64,000 nucleotides of DNA from Chlorobium sp. (GTDB lineage: Bacteria; Bacteroidota; Chlorobiia; Chlorobiales; Chlorobiaceae), in assembly GCA_005862225.1 (NCBI GenBank), contig SZXV01000002.1, forward strand, positions 744,001-808,000, in the 5' to 3' direction. Within the stretch, counting starts at the first letter, position 1; each line of letters opens with the position of its first letter. A program made the translations under genes and the position numbers. Below are positions 38,826 through 48,065 of this stretch, piece after piece. The notes under the pieces were generated by a model, which ran no database searches, had not been told where the DNA came from, and saw only the letters and a list, made by a program, of their open reading frames with translations.

Positions 38826-41800
38826 TCAAGCCCTTATTTTTTCAATCCGTACGGGGATCAGTTTCGATACCCCTTCATCTTCCATGGTGACTCCGTACAG
38901 TGCCTGACAGGAGGCCATTGTTTTTTTGTTGTGCGTAACAATAATGAATTGAGTGTTATTCTCAAATTTTTTAAGGAGTTTAATGAAGCGGGTGACATTG
39001 GCGTCATCAAGTGGTGCGTCCACTTCATCAAGAATACAGAACGGACTTGGCTTTACAAGATAAATAGCAAACAGAAGCGACAGAGCCGTCAGCGCCTTTT
39101 CTCCACCGCTCAACTGCTCAATGGAAAGGGGCTTTTTCCCTTTTGGCCTGGCCACAATTTCAATATGGGCATCCAGCGGATCTTCGCTGGCATGAATCAG
39201 CAGATCGACCTCATCCTCCGGATCAAAGAGCTCCCTGAAAATGCCGATAAAGTTTTTTCTTACTTCAACAAAAGTTGCCTCAAATTTCTGCAGGGCTGTT
39301 TTATTGATCTCCTCAATGGTCGATCGTAACTGCGTCTCGGCGCTGAGCAGATCCTCTTTCTGTTCGACCAGAAAATCAAAACGCTTCTTTTCAACTTCAT
39401 ACTCCTCAAGCGCAAGCTCATTAACCGCCCCGAACTGTTCACGCTGTTTTGTAAGTGCCTCAAGCGTCTGCCTTGCTTTACTGCGGTCAAATGAAGGCTC
39501 AAAAACCGGTTCTGCCATTGACGAAAGGTCGCAGTCGTGTTTTATCTGAGTCTCCGTGAAAAGGTGATCAAGCGCCTGTTCAAGCTGGATCTTTTCGCGA
39601 GTGAGAGCGGCAAGCAACTGCTGGCTGACATCATGTTTGCGACGGAGCTCCCTGATGGTTGCCAGCGTTTCATGATGCTGCGCCTGGTGCTCCCGGTATG
39701 CTGATTCAAGTTCATTGACTGTTTTCTGTTCCTTTGCGGCAGCAATGAGTAAGTTGTCAAGCTCTGTTTTTATTTGTTCCGCTCGTTCATGACCAGTAAC
39801 TCGTCTTTTTTCAGCGGCAGTGCCCTCGCTGTTCAGCCGTTTGATTTCGTCATGAAGCACAACCTGGCTGTCCGAACAGGTAGCAAGACTTATTTTCAGC
39901 TTTTCAAGATCAAGAAGAGCATCTTTATAAAGGCTTTGACGCGACTGAACATCGCGCCCCAATTGATGATGGCGTGTTTCAAAAGAGGCAAGCTTCTCCT
40001 GCAATTGCTGAATTTTTTCTCCAAAGAGGGAAGTTTTTGATGCGCTGGTGGTCATGGCGGGAAGAAGCTTTTCCAGTTCAGCTTCACAGGTATTTTTCTG
40101 CGCAAGCATTGTCGCAATCTCATCTTCGGCCTGTTTTACTTCCCGTTTGCCACCGCCCTGCTCAGCATCCAGACGGGCTGATCTTTTTTCAAGCGCTCCA
40201 ATTTCCGCCACCAGCTTTTCGATCTCCCGGTGCTGTTCAGTGACTTTAATTGATGCCAGCTCATGGCGCAGGCGCACAAGAGCCTCATCTTCCATCCTGA
40301 TGCTTGTTTCCAGTGCCGTGTGCTCTTTCTGCAATCGTTCGCGTTCAGCTTTTTTCCCAAGCCGCAACCCTTCATTGTTTTTTGAGCTTCCGCCAAACAG
40401 CAAGCCCGTACCGGCAAAGGTTTCTCCCTCGAGGGTGACAAACGAGCTGTCAGGATATTGCAGCGCGAGCGCTTCTGCGGCTCCAAGATCCTGTACGATA
40501 TAACTTTTACCAAGGATCAGCAGAAGCGCATCATGAAGTTCGGGGGGGTACTCAAGAAGGGCAAGAGTTTTCTTTGCGCCGCTGATCTCCGGGTACACAC
40601 TTTCAGAAGCTTTTGTGACAAGATCAAGCACCAGAAAATGGATTTTACCCTTATTCGACTGGGTAAGATTGGTAATTCCCTCTTTGGCCTCATCCAGCGA
40701 TTGGCAGACAAAATAGTTCATACTGTCGCCAAGTGCCGCATTTACCGCCTTACGGTAAGAACTCTCAAGCGACACCAGATCTGACAGGCATCCAAGTCCC
40801 TGTTTTCCGGTTTTCCTTTTTTCAAGAAAGGCAATGCCTTCAGGCATTCCCTCAAAGTTGTCGAGCACTGAATTAGCAAGAAGAATCTGGTTGTGGATCT
40901 TGTCACGTCCTGAGCGCAGCAGCAGAAGTGACTCTTTCTTTTCCTCAAGCTGTTGGTTGACCACCTCCTGACGTTTCAATAACTCACTTTCCAGACGCCT
41001 TGCTTCAGCAATCAAGGCTTTTTTGTGATTCATTTCTTCAGAAAGCTCATACTCAGCCGTATGGGAGGCAAGCAACTTTTCCTGAATTGCAACTTTTTTT
41101 GCTTCAAGTTGTGCCACAGCCGTTCGCAGATGCTCCTTTTTTGATTCAAGACTTCGTTTCGTCAAAGCGAGCTGATTGGAAGCATTCTGCTCATCCATGC
41201 TGAGCCTGCGCTCACGCGCAAGCTCATGTCGCTGTTCTCCAAGGGTGGTGTTAAGCTGGTCGTGTTCAGCAGCAAGACTCTGAAATGCGGTCAGCAAGGT
41301 GTTGCAGTTCGCTTCACAGGGTGTCTTGCGTTGCAGGAGCTCCTTTTCGAGCAGCTCCTGCTCACGAATTTTCTGCTCTTTTTTACTGATAATTGCCCTG
41401 ATACGGGAGATATCCCCAGCAAGGTTCTTTTGATGTTCTTCATGCTGCAAAAGCTGTTTTTCAAGAGCGTGTACATGCTGATTACTCTCGTTCAGCTTTT
41501 TCTGTATTTCAGACAGGGCACTCTCCTGCTTGAGGAGCAGAAGCTCAGCTTCCTGTGCAATACTGTCGGTCGTGGCAATTTTGGCTGAGCACTCATGGTT
41601 CAGCAGCTCCTCTTCACTGATGCTGCGCCGCATTGGCTCAAGCTTCGCAAGAAACTCCTCCATGGCAAGCCAGGAGAGAGCAAGATCAATCTCTCGAATC
41701 TTGTTTTTCAGTTCCCTCAGTTTCTCAGCTTTTCTTACCTGAAGCTTCAGGCTTTTCACCTTTTTTTCGACCTCGGCCAGCACATCATCAACACGACAAA

Positions 41801-42362
41801 GATCCTGCGACGTACTTTCAAGCAGTTTAAAGGTCTGTTTCCGCCTTTGCTTATAACGGGTTATTCCTGCGGCCTCCTCAAACAGTTTCAGCCGCTCCTC
41901 GCTTTTGTTGCTGATGATCTCCTCGATCATTTTCAGCTCAATGACTGAATAGGCATCGCTGCCCATGCCAGTGTCGGTGAAAAGGTCAAGAATATCCTTC
42001 AACCGGCAGGATACCTGATTTAACAGAAACTCACTCTCCCCGTTCCGGTAAAGACGGCGCGTCACAGTAACCTCCGTATACTCAATCGGCAGAACATTGC
42101 GCGTGTTTTCAATGGTCAGGGAGACTTCGGTAAAACTGAGAGGCTTCAGGTTTTTCGAGCCATTAAAAATGATGTTTTCCATTTTCGCCGACCGAAGCAG
42201 GGAGGATTTCTGCTCGCCAAGCACCCATCGCATGGCATCAACGACATTGGTTTTGCCGCATCCATTCGGCCCAACAATAGCTGTCAGTCCCTTGTCAAAT
42301 TTTATTCTGACTTTATTGGCAAAGCTCTTAAATCCAAAGAGCTCAATTTTCGAAAGGTACAT
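38826..42362 (-). CDS. smc: Chromosome segregation ATPase SMC
   Basis: 1178 residues, the family norm. N-terminal Walker A is GPNGCGKTNVVDAMRWVLGE; two long coiled coils flank a hinge around residues 515-640 (GCLSDLVSLESSYRKAVNAALG); the C-terminal signature LSGGEKALTALSLLFAI and Walker B CILDEVDAPLDD complete the ATPase head. It organises and segregates chromosomes with ScpA/ScpB. First codon at 42362, 82 bases downstream of folP. Confidence 0.97.
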   Translation of the reverse strand: MYLSKIELFGFKSFANKVRIKFDKGLTAIVGPNGCGKTNVVDAMRWVLGEQKSSLLRSAKMENIIFNGSKNLKPLSFTEVSLTIENTRNVLPIEYTEVTVTRRLYRNGESEFLLNQVSCRLKDILDLFTDTGMGSDAYSVIELKMIEEIISNKSEERLKLFEEAAGITRYKQRRKQTFKLLESTSQDLCRVDDVLAEVEKKVKSLKLQVRKAEKLRELKNKIREIDLALSWLAMEEFLAKLEPMRRSISEEELLNHECSAKIATTDSIAQEAELLLLKQESALSEIQKKLNESNQHVHALEKQLLQHEEHQKNLAGDISRIRAIISKKEQKIREQELLEKELLQRKTPCEANCNTLLTAFQSLAAEHDQLNTTLGEQRHELARERRLSMDEQNASNQLALTKRSLESKKEHLRTAVAQLEAKKVAIQEKLLASHTAEYELSEEMNHKKALIAEARRLESELLKRQEVVNQQLEEKKESLLLLRSGRDKIHNQILLANSVLDNFEGMPEGIAFLEKRKTGKQGLGCLSDLVSLESSYRKAVNAALGDSMNYFVCQSLDEAKEGITNLTQSNKGKIHFLVLDLVTKASESVYPEISGAKKTLALLEYPPELHDALLLILGKSYIVQDLGAAEALALQYPDSSFVTLEGETFAGTGLLFGGSSKNNEGLRLGKKAERERLQKEHTALETSIRMEDEALVRLRHELASIKVTEQHREIEKLVAEIGALEKRSARLDAEQGGGKREVKQAEDEIATMLAQKNTCEAELEKLLPAMTTSASKTSLFGEKIQQLQEKLASFETRHHQLGRDVQSRQSLYKDALLDLEKLKISLATCSDSQVVLHDEIKRLNSEGTAAEKRRVTGHERAEQIKTELDNLLIAAAKEQKTVNELESAYREHQAQHHETLATIRELRRKHDVSQQLLAALTREKIQLEQALDHLFTETQIKHDCDLSSMAEPVFEPSFDRSKARQTLEALTKQREQFGAVNELALEEYEVEKKRFDFLVEQKEDLLSAETQLRSTIEEINKTALQKFEATFVEVRKNFIGIFRELFDPEDEVDLLIHASEDPLDAHIEIVARPKGKKPLSIEQLSGGEKALTALSLLFAIYLVKPSPFCILDEVDAPLDDANVTRFIKLLKKFENNTQFIIVTHNKKTMASCQALYGVTMEDEGVSKLIPVRIEKIRA

Positions 42363-42444
42363 CTGAACGGTGCGGGTTTGGCAGTCTCGAACCAGGCTGA
42401 AAAAGCCAATTTAACAAAAAAACAGGGCACACCCGCAAGCCTCT

Positions 42445-43335
42445 TTACTCTTCTTTCAGAGCCTCTACAACACGCAAAGTCTGAACGGCCTCAAGAACAT
42501 CGTGGACCCTGAGAATACTTGCGCCATGCATCAGGGCAATAGTTTCTGCCGCTATGGTTGCCGGGAGTCTTCCGTTTGGAGGTACAATCTCCTTGCCGGG
42601 TGTTGTAATCGCATGGCCAAGAAACGATTTTCTCGATAGCCCAGCCAGAATTGGTCTGCCCAGACTCTGCAATGAGCTGAGCTGACCCAAAAGCCGAAAA
42701 TTTTCACCAACACTTTTCCCGAACCCAAAGCCAGGATCAATAATGATGTTTTCGATCAAATGCTCTTCAGCCAGCGCTATGGAGTGTGCAAGAAAACTGC
42801 TGACCCTCAAAAGAATATCTTCATTGCCGTTCTCGGTTCCTGTGCTCCACCGCATCAACGAGGGTTGTACCGGAGTATGCATCAGAATCACTGCGGCCTG
42901 ATATTTGCTGCATATTACCGGCAGTTCACGGTCAAAGGTAAAGCCGGAAATATCATTAACAATATGCGCCCCTGCCCTCAAGGCCTGTTCTGCAACCTCC
43001 GCCTTGTAGGTGTCAATTGAAAGAAGGACATCGCTGTTGTTGCGCAAAAGGGCAATAAGCGGCACAGTGCGCGCAATCTCTTCAGCAACCGAAATTTTTT
43101 CAGCTCCCGGCCTTGAAGACTCCCCGCCGATATCGATAATTGAAGCGCCGTCACGAATCATGGCGAGTGCATACGCAAGCGCCCGGTCAAGGTCGACCCT
43201 GTTCCCCTCTCCCTGAAATGTTCCGCCATCATAAAACGAATCGGGCGTCATATTCATGATGCCCATGATTTTTGGCCCATGAGAGAGATCAAGCACTCTG
43301 TCGCCACATTTGATCAGAAACTGCTTCTTTTGCAT
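42445..43335 (-). CDS. folP: Dihydropteroate synthase FolP
   Basis: 296 residues, TIM barrel. MGIMNMTPDSFYDGG (about 24-38) and DIGGESSRPGA (about 67-77) are the two hallmark DHPS motifs; the C-terminal RVHDV is also present. It joins p-aminobenzoate and the pterin pyrophosphate in folate synthesis. Its ATG overlaps the M50 protease stop (ATGA), so the two are translationally coupled. Confidence 0.95.
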   Translation of the reverse strand: MQKKQFLIKCGDRVLDLSHGPKIMGIMNMTPDSFYDGGTFQGEGNRVDLDRALAYALAMIRDGASIIDIGGESSRPGAEKISVAEEIARTVPLIALLRNNSDVLLSIDTYKAEVAEQALRAGAHIVNDISGFTFDRELPVICSKYQAAVILMHTPVQPSLMRWSTGTENGNEDILLRVSSFLAHSIALAEEHLIENIIIDPGFGFGKSVGENFRLLGQLSSLQSLGRPILAGLSRKSFLGHAITTPGKEIVPPNGRLPATIAAETIALMHGASILRVHDVLEAVQTLRVVEALKEE

Positions 43336-44363
43336 CAGGTTACTCCAAATGGTACAGGGGTAAATGTCAGAAAAAACACCATAATGGCCGCCCAGCCATA
43401 GAGTTTTCTTGACGTCGTCAATGGATGGTCATATCCTGTAGGCGGATGGCTCAATTTGATAAACCTGGAAAGAATAAATGCCCAGAGAATCCACCCTGGC
43501 CATGACCAATGCAGCATGACAGGGGGAATAAGTGATACGGCATCAGGTTTAATGAGCGCAAGAAGCAGTTCCAGCAAAGCGGGAAACCCAAGCAGTGTGA
43601 TAAAGATCATAAATGCCCTGGCAGCTTTTGCATGTCCATTCCTGCCAAACATGGCATAGGTAATATGGCCGCCGTCAAGCTGGCCGACAGGCAACAGGTT
43701 CAGTGCGGTCACCAGTGACCCAAGCCAGCCGGTAAAAAGAAAAGGATAGTGATACATCTCCGTCATCGGCGGCAGGTTTTTTGGGGCAAAAAGGTACTCA
43801 AGCCCGATCCAGAGCAGATTCTTGCCAAGAATAAGAGAGCCGCGCGGAGGCGGTGTCAGCAAACCTCCCTGTGTCAGGTATTCCGGATGTATCGTGTAAA
43901 TAAAATCAATCGGCGGAAGATGCAGAAAGCCGTAAACCTGAAGTCCGACGCATACGACGAATCCACTCATAGGTCCCCAGATACCGATATCAAAAAGAGC
44001 GTTTGTTTCCGGAATTCTCTCCTTGATCTTGATGACTGCTCCCATTGTCCCAAGACTGAGAAAAAAAGGAAGGGGTGGAAGAGGAATGTAATAGGGGAGT
44101 GTTGCCCGAACGCGATGGCGCAGCGATGCAAAAAAGTGACCAAACTCATGGACGCTTAAAAAAAGGAGCAATGAAGCCGAGTAGGCAGCTCCTGAAGCAA
44201 GAGATGTTATCAAGAGCGGAACAGAAGCCAGGGTGACCAGATGTCCGCCCCAGAAGGCGCCAGCCCAAAGCGTCGTCAGTACCGTAAGCAGGAACAGCCC
44301 CAGATGAAGAGGATAGTTCTGCCTGGCAGAAATGGCTTGTTTGGGAAAATTCAAAAGATTCAT
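43335..44363 (-). CDS. Site-2-protease-like M50 membrane metalloprotease
   Basis: 342 residues, about six to eight membrane helices. The zinc motif HEFGH (about 73-77, in LSVHEFGHFFAS) and the second ligand in LLPVGQLDGGH are clear. It lacks a PDZ domain between them, so it differs from RseP/RasP. Such intramembrane proteases cut membrane-bound regulators. An odd pair of palindromes surrounds the start codon (44318-44332 and 44383-44395). First gene of the minus-strand housekeeping unit. Confidence 0.87.
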   Translation of the reverse strand: MNLLNFPKQAISARQNYPLHLGLFLLTVLTTLWAGAFWGGHLVTLASVPLLITSLASGAAYSASLLLFLSVHEFGHFFASLRHRVRATLPYYIPLPPLPFFLSLGTMGAVIKIKERIPETNALFDIGIWGPMSGFVVCVGLQVYGFLHLPPIDFIYTIHPEYLTQGGLLTPPPRGSLILGKNLLWIGLEYLFAPKNLPPMTEMYHYPFLFTGWLGSLVTALNLLPVGQLDGGHITYAMFGRNGHAKAARAFMIFITLLGFPALLELLLALIKPDAVSLIPPVMLHWSWPGWILWAFILSRFIKLSHPPTGYDHPLTTSRKLYGWAAIMVFFLTFTPVPFGVT

Positions 44364-44395
44364 GAAAAAATATTACTCAAACTTCTGCCAGGCAG
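44318..44395. repeat. Pair of TTCTGCCwGGCAG palindromes around the M50 protease start
   Basis: TTCTGCCTGGCAGAA at 44318-44332 is a perfect 15-base palindrome inside the first codons of the M50 gene. TTCTGCCAGGCAG at 44383-44395 lies just upstream of its start codon. They could be operator half-pairs or base-pair with one another in the leader RNA. Confidence 0.6.
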
Positions 44396-44443
44396 TTCTC
44401 TAAAGTGTACCCGCTCCTGCGGTCATGGCGTCAATTTACTGGG

Positions 44444-44686
44444 CTAATCGTTGTCCTTGTCTTTTTTTGAAGCGCTCTTTTTTTCTCCAAAAGTCGCCAC
44501 CAGCCCATCGATCAACTCCTGTTTCTCCGCCGCATTCAGCTTGGCCTCTTTATGGGCAGGAAGGTATATAAACGGAGGCATTTTGCCTTTCCTTACCTCA
44601 CCGGCAGCTTTCTCGCCTTCATTTTCCTCTTGACGTCCCCACTCGGAAACATTGAAAAAATTATAAGAATTCAGTAAATATAATAG
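44444..44686 (-). pseudogene. 3' relic of a haem-binding-domain protein
   Basis: The minus strand reads [20 protein letters not shown], then [20 protein letters not shown] and a lysine-rich end. This matches the C-terminal half of small periplasmic haem-binding (PF14376-like) proteins, where SEWG, PP.Y and LT..EK..L form the core. There is no start codon or signal peptide; a TGA in frame lies at 44687-44689, and the preceding CxxCH part is missing. It appears to be a gene end cut off at the border of the polysaccharide cluster. Confidence 0.6.
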
Positions 44687-44899
44687 TCAAATTCTCTCTA
44701 TCTCCGAAAAGTTGAAAGCAGGTTCATGCGCTCGTTCGAATCACAAGCAGCTCGTTGTGTATTTTGAGTTGTCACGCAAAAATGGATTCTTTCGTGCATT
44801 TTTTACTATTTTAATCTTATTAGAATATCAGGTAAAACAAGGGGGCTTTTCTTGTTTTTTACTCTCTTTGGATTTATTGCAACTTCATCTGTGACTGAA

Positions 44900-44907
44900 G
44901 GTAGCGT
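44900..44907 (+). promoter_or_regulatory. ops-like element in the leader of the polysaccharide operon
   Basis: GGTAGCGT equals the core of the ops pause element that recruits RfaH-type NusG paralogues in capsule and LPS operons (consensus GGCGGTAGCGTG). It lies 35 bases before the first gene. Position and orientation fit; the flanks do not match fully. Confidence 0.35.
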
Positions 44908-44941
44908 AGCTTTAATTCTCACAGAATAAATAATTATATTT

Positions 44942-46813
44942 ATGCGTTTAAGGTATCTCCTTCTTTTAATTTTGTGTTTTTTGACTCTCCCTGCATGCCT
45001 TTCGGCTCTGGAACGTTCTGGTTCTGCCTCCGAATCTGCACTCTCAGACAAAATGGGGATTCCCGCAATCACCTCAATCACCTCAATTTCAGAAGCACGC
45101 CAGTCAGCTCAGCAAGAGAGCACTGGACGGCAGGATGAGCATCAGCAAGTCATACAAGGTAACACCGTTACTTCCAAAAGTCGCTTTCAGTCCTATGTTG
45201 AAAGAGCTACAGGCAGCAGCCTCGAGGTTTTTGGTAGAGAGTTGTTCAGCAATGTTCCCAGCACGTATGCACCATTAGGTGCTGTACAGGTTAATGCAGA
45301 TTATGTGATAGGGGCTGGTGATGCACTGCAGATTCGAGGCTGGGGTATGGTCGATATTGATCTCAACGTTTTGGTAAGCCGTAACGGTGAAATTTACCTG
45401 CCTCGAGTTGGGTCGGTTCAAGTTGCTGGTGTGAAATACCGTGACCTCCAGGGCTATTTGAAAAAAGCGGTTGGTAAAATATTTACCAATTTTGAGCTGA
45501 GCGTCAGTATTGCAAAAACCCGGAGCGTCCAAATCTATGTTATGGGTCATGCGCAGCGTCCGGGTACTTATACGCTCAGCGCCATGAGTACACTGCTCAA
45601 CGTTCTCTTTGCATCTGGCGGCCCGGCGGTAACCGGCTCCATGCGTAACATCAAGCTCAAACGAGGGAGCGAGCGGCTTGTTTCGTTTGACCTCTATGAT
45701 ATTCTTCTTTCAGGCGATAAATCTGCAGATATGGCTCTTCAGGATGGGGATGTGATCTTCATTCCTGCCGTCGGGCAGCTTGTTGCGCTGCTTGGTGATG
45801 TCAAAAAACCAGCGATTTTTGAACTGCAGCAGAAAACCTCGATTGCTGACGTCGTCAGATGGGCGGGCGGTTTTGAATCAGCAGCAAATCTGAAAAAAGT
45901 CATTATTGAAAAAAGTATCGATAATCGATATACGACAATTGCAGAAATCGAATCAGACTGGGCATCGATTGAAGGTAATCTGGCAAAACTTGAGGTACAA
46001 CCGACAGACATTATCAGAGTCTTCGCTCCCGGTGCATCTCCGATGGAGGTGAAAATGGAGCGTGAGTTTGTACGTGTTGACGGTGAAGTGAAACACAATG
46101 GTGTTTTTGAGATACAAAAAGGTGAAACTCTCAGGGCGCTGATTTCCCGGATTGGCGGGATAACTGATAAAGGTTATGTATATGGAACAAGGCTTAACCG
46201 CGAAAGTGTCAGGCGTGATCAGCAGTTAAAGATCAATGAGGCGGTTGATCGGTACGAAAAGGATATTGAGGTTAACACAAAACAGCGTCTTGCCAGCGAG
46301 AGTGACCCGGCCCGGCTTGCTGTCATAGCAAACGAACAGGAGTCACAGCGTCGTTTGGCACAAAAACTGAGGGCAGTCAAGTCCGAAGGACGGATCATTT
46401 TGAATCTCAAGGATGCCAGTGTAACGGCCAATGATCTCCCGGAATTTCCCCTTAAAGACGGCGATATGGTTTACATTCCCCAAAAACAGGGAGTCGTTGA
46501 TGTGATCGGGGCAGTTTATCAGCAGAATACTTTCATGCATCAGCCAAATCGCAGTGCGCATTACTATATCAAGCTTGCAGGCGGGGTAAATACCACTGGC
46601 GAGAAATCTGAAATCTACCGCATCTGTATGGATGGTACCGTGCGAAGCAATCGCTTTGGCGGTCTTGGTGGTACCGTCAATCCGGGCGACGCAATTGTTG
46701 TGCCAGAAAAAATGAAACATGGCACAGGTTTAATGCAGGGTCTTAAAGATTTTACAACGGTACTCTATCAGTTCGGTCTTGGAGCTGCAGGTCTCAAAAC
46801 TCTGCAAAATTAA
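44942..46813 (+). CDS. Wza-like polysaccharide export protein with several SLBB domains
   Basis: 623 residues. A signal peptide ends near PACLSA (a lipobox-like LPAC is possible). The poly-export domain starts at ADYVIGAGDALQIRGWGMVD (about 118-137) with YLPRVGSVQVAG; three SLBB repeats follow, e.g. VQIYVMGHAQRPGTYTLSA, VALLGDVKKPAIFELQ and FVRVDGEVKHNGVFEIQ. A charged helical insertion (about 430-480) lies between the third and last repeats. It should form the outer-membrane/periplasmic exit for the polysaccharide. First gene of the cluster; wzz follows after 20 bases. Confidence 0.88.
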   Translation: MRLRYLLLLILCFLTLPACLSALERSGSASESALSDKMGIPAITSITSISEARQSAQQESTGRQDEHQQVIQGNTVTSKSRFQSYVERATGSSLEVFGRELFSNVPSTYAPLGAVQVNADYVIGAGDALQIRGWGMVDIDLNVLVSRNGEIYLPRVGSVQVAGVKYRDLQGYLKKAVGKIFTNFELSVSIAKTRSVQIYVMGHAQRPGTYTLSAMSTLLNVLFASGGPAVTGSMRNIKLKRGSERLVSFDLYDILLSGDKSADMALQDGDVIFIPAVGQLVALLGDVKKPAIFELQQKTSIADVVRWAGGFESAANLKKVIIEKSIDNRYTTIAEIESDWASIEGNLAKLEVQPTDIIRVFAPGASPMEVKMEREFVRVDGEVKHNGVFEIQKGETLRALISRIGGITDKGYVYGTRLNRESVRRDQQLKINEAVDRYEKDIEVNTKQRLASESDPARLAVIANEQESQRRLAQKLRAVKSEGRIILNLKDASVTANDLPEFPLKDGDMVYIPQKQGVVDVIGAVYQQNTFMHQPNRSAHYYIKLAGGVNTTGEKSEIYRICMDGTVRSNRFGGLGGTVNPGDAIVVPEKMKHGTGLMQGLKDFTTVLYQFGLGAAGLKTLQN

Positions 46814-46833
46814 TCAGAATCAGCATCATATCC

Positions 46834-48027
46834 ATGACAGAAACTAAAATACCCGATCAGAAGCCACAATCAAGCTGGGATGACAGCTTTGAAGATGAAA
46901 TAAGCCTGATTGATCTGGCCATCACACTTGCAAAACATAAAAAACTCATTCTTGGCGCACCGTTAATTACGGTGGTGATAGTCGCTCTCATAAGCCTCCT
47001 GATTCCCAACAGCTATACCGCCAAGACGCAGATACTGCCACCCCAGCAGCAGTCCGGCGCATCGGCACTGCTTGGGCAGCTTGGCGCACTCAGCAGTCTT
47101 GCTGGTGTATCGGCCGGGATAAAAAATCCCAACGACACCTACGTTGCTATGCTTAAAAGCAGGACAGTAAGCGACAACCTGATCAGGCGCTTTAAACTGC
47201 AAGCCGTTTATGATAAAAAGTATTCAAGCGACACTCGCAAAAAACTTGAAAAAGCAAGTACGATTACTGCCGGAAAAGATGGTGTCATAGTTGTAATGGT
47301 TGACGACAGAGATCCAAAACGCGCCGCAGCCCTGGCCAATGGCTATGTTGAAGAGTTACAGCAACTGACCCAGGTTCTTGCAGTCACCGAAGCGTCGCAA
47401 CGTCGTCTCTTTTTTGAAAAGCAGCTTCTGCAGGCAAAACAAGCCCTTGGTGATGCTGAAATTGCACTGAAAAAGCTACAGGAAACAACCGGTCTTATCC
47501 AGCTTGATGCTCAGGCTGAAGCTCTTGTGAAGGCGGGTTCTGAGCTTAAGGCACAGATTGCCATGAAAGAGGTTGAGCTCGGCGCCATGCGTACCTTTGC
47601 CACCGGCAATAACCCTGACTATATCCGTATTGAGCAGCTTCTGGGAGGTTTGCGCTCACAACTTGCCAAGGTTGAAGCTGGTTCCGTTACGATCAGCAAA
47701 GTGCCGGAAGCGGGACTTGAATACGTACGAAAAGTTCGCGACCTGAAATATGCTGAAACCGTCTATGAGCTGCTTGCCAAACAGTTTGAAATAGCAAAAA
47801 TCGACGAGGCGAAAGAGGGCTCGGTAATTCAGGTGCTCGACAAGGCGGTCGTGCCAGAGAAAAAATCCAAGCCGAAACGAAGCCTTATGGTTATTCTTGC
47901 AGCTCTTGCCGTCGGCTTTGGCGCTGTGCTTTGGGCCGTCATTGTCGAAGGACTCATCAGAGCAAAAGAAGATGCCGAAAACGCTGCACGCCTTGCTAAG
48001 CTCCGGCAACTGCTCAAATGGAAATAA
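46834..48027 (+). CDS. Wzz-type chain-length determinant/co-polymerase
   Basis: 397 residues. Two membrane helices, at about 40-58 and near the C-terminus (about 350-370), frame a long periplasmic coiled-coil part. The N-terminal Wzz signature is EISLIDLAITLAKHKKLI, and PPQQQSGASALLGQLGAL is shared with similar proteins. The second helix is preceded by VVPEKKSKPKRSL, the Pro-rich motif typical of this class. No tyrosine kinase domain is attached. It works with Wza- and Wzy-like proteins of this cluster. Confidence 0.88.
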   Translation: MTETKIPDQKPQSSWDDSFEDEISLIDLAITLAKHKKLILGAPLITVVIVALISLLIPNSYTAKTQILPPQQQSGASALLGQLGALSSLAGVSAGIKNPNDTYVAMLKSRTVSDNLIRRFKLQAVYDKKYSSDTRKKLEKASTITAGKDGVIVVMVDDRDPKRAAALANGYVEELQQLTQVLAVTEASQRRLFFEKQLLQAKQALGDAEIALKKLQETTGLIQLDAQAEALVKAGSELKAQIAMKEVELGAMRTFATGNNPDYIRIEQLLGGLRSQLAKVEAGSVTISKVPEAGLEYVRKVRDLKYAETVYELLAKQFEIAKIDEAKEGSVIQVLDKAVVPEKKSKPKRSLMVILAALAVGFGAVLWAVIVEGLIRAKEDAENAARLAKLRQLLKWK

Positions 48028-48065
48028 GAATACAAGTTATAATCACATAGCAATACGACACTGCC

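Noticed and set aside
40048-40503. 151-codon forward frame inside smc
   Set aside because: It is the antisense of a coiled coil, with Ser/Arg-rich translation typical of such shadows.
44451-44633. 60-codon forward frame near the cluster border
   Set aside because: The opposite strand carries recognisable haem-binding-domain sequence over the same bases.
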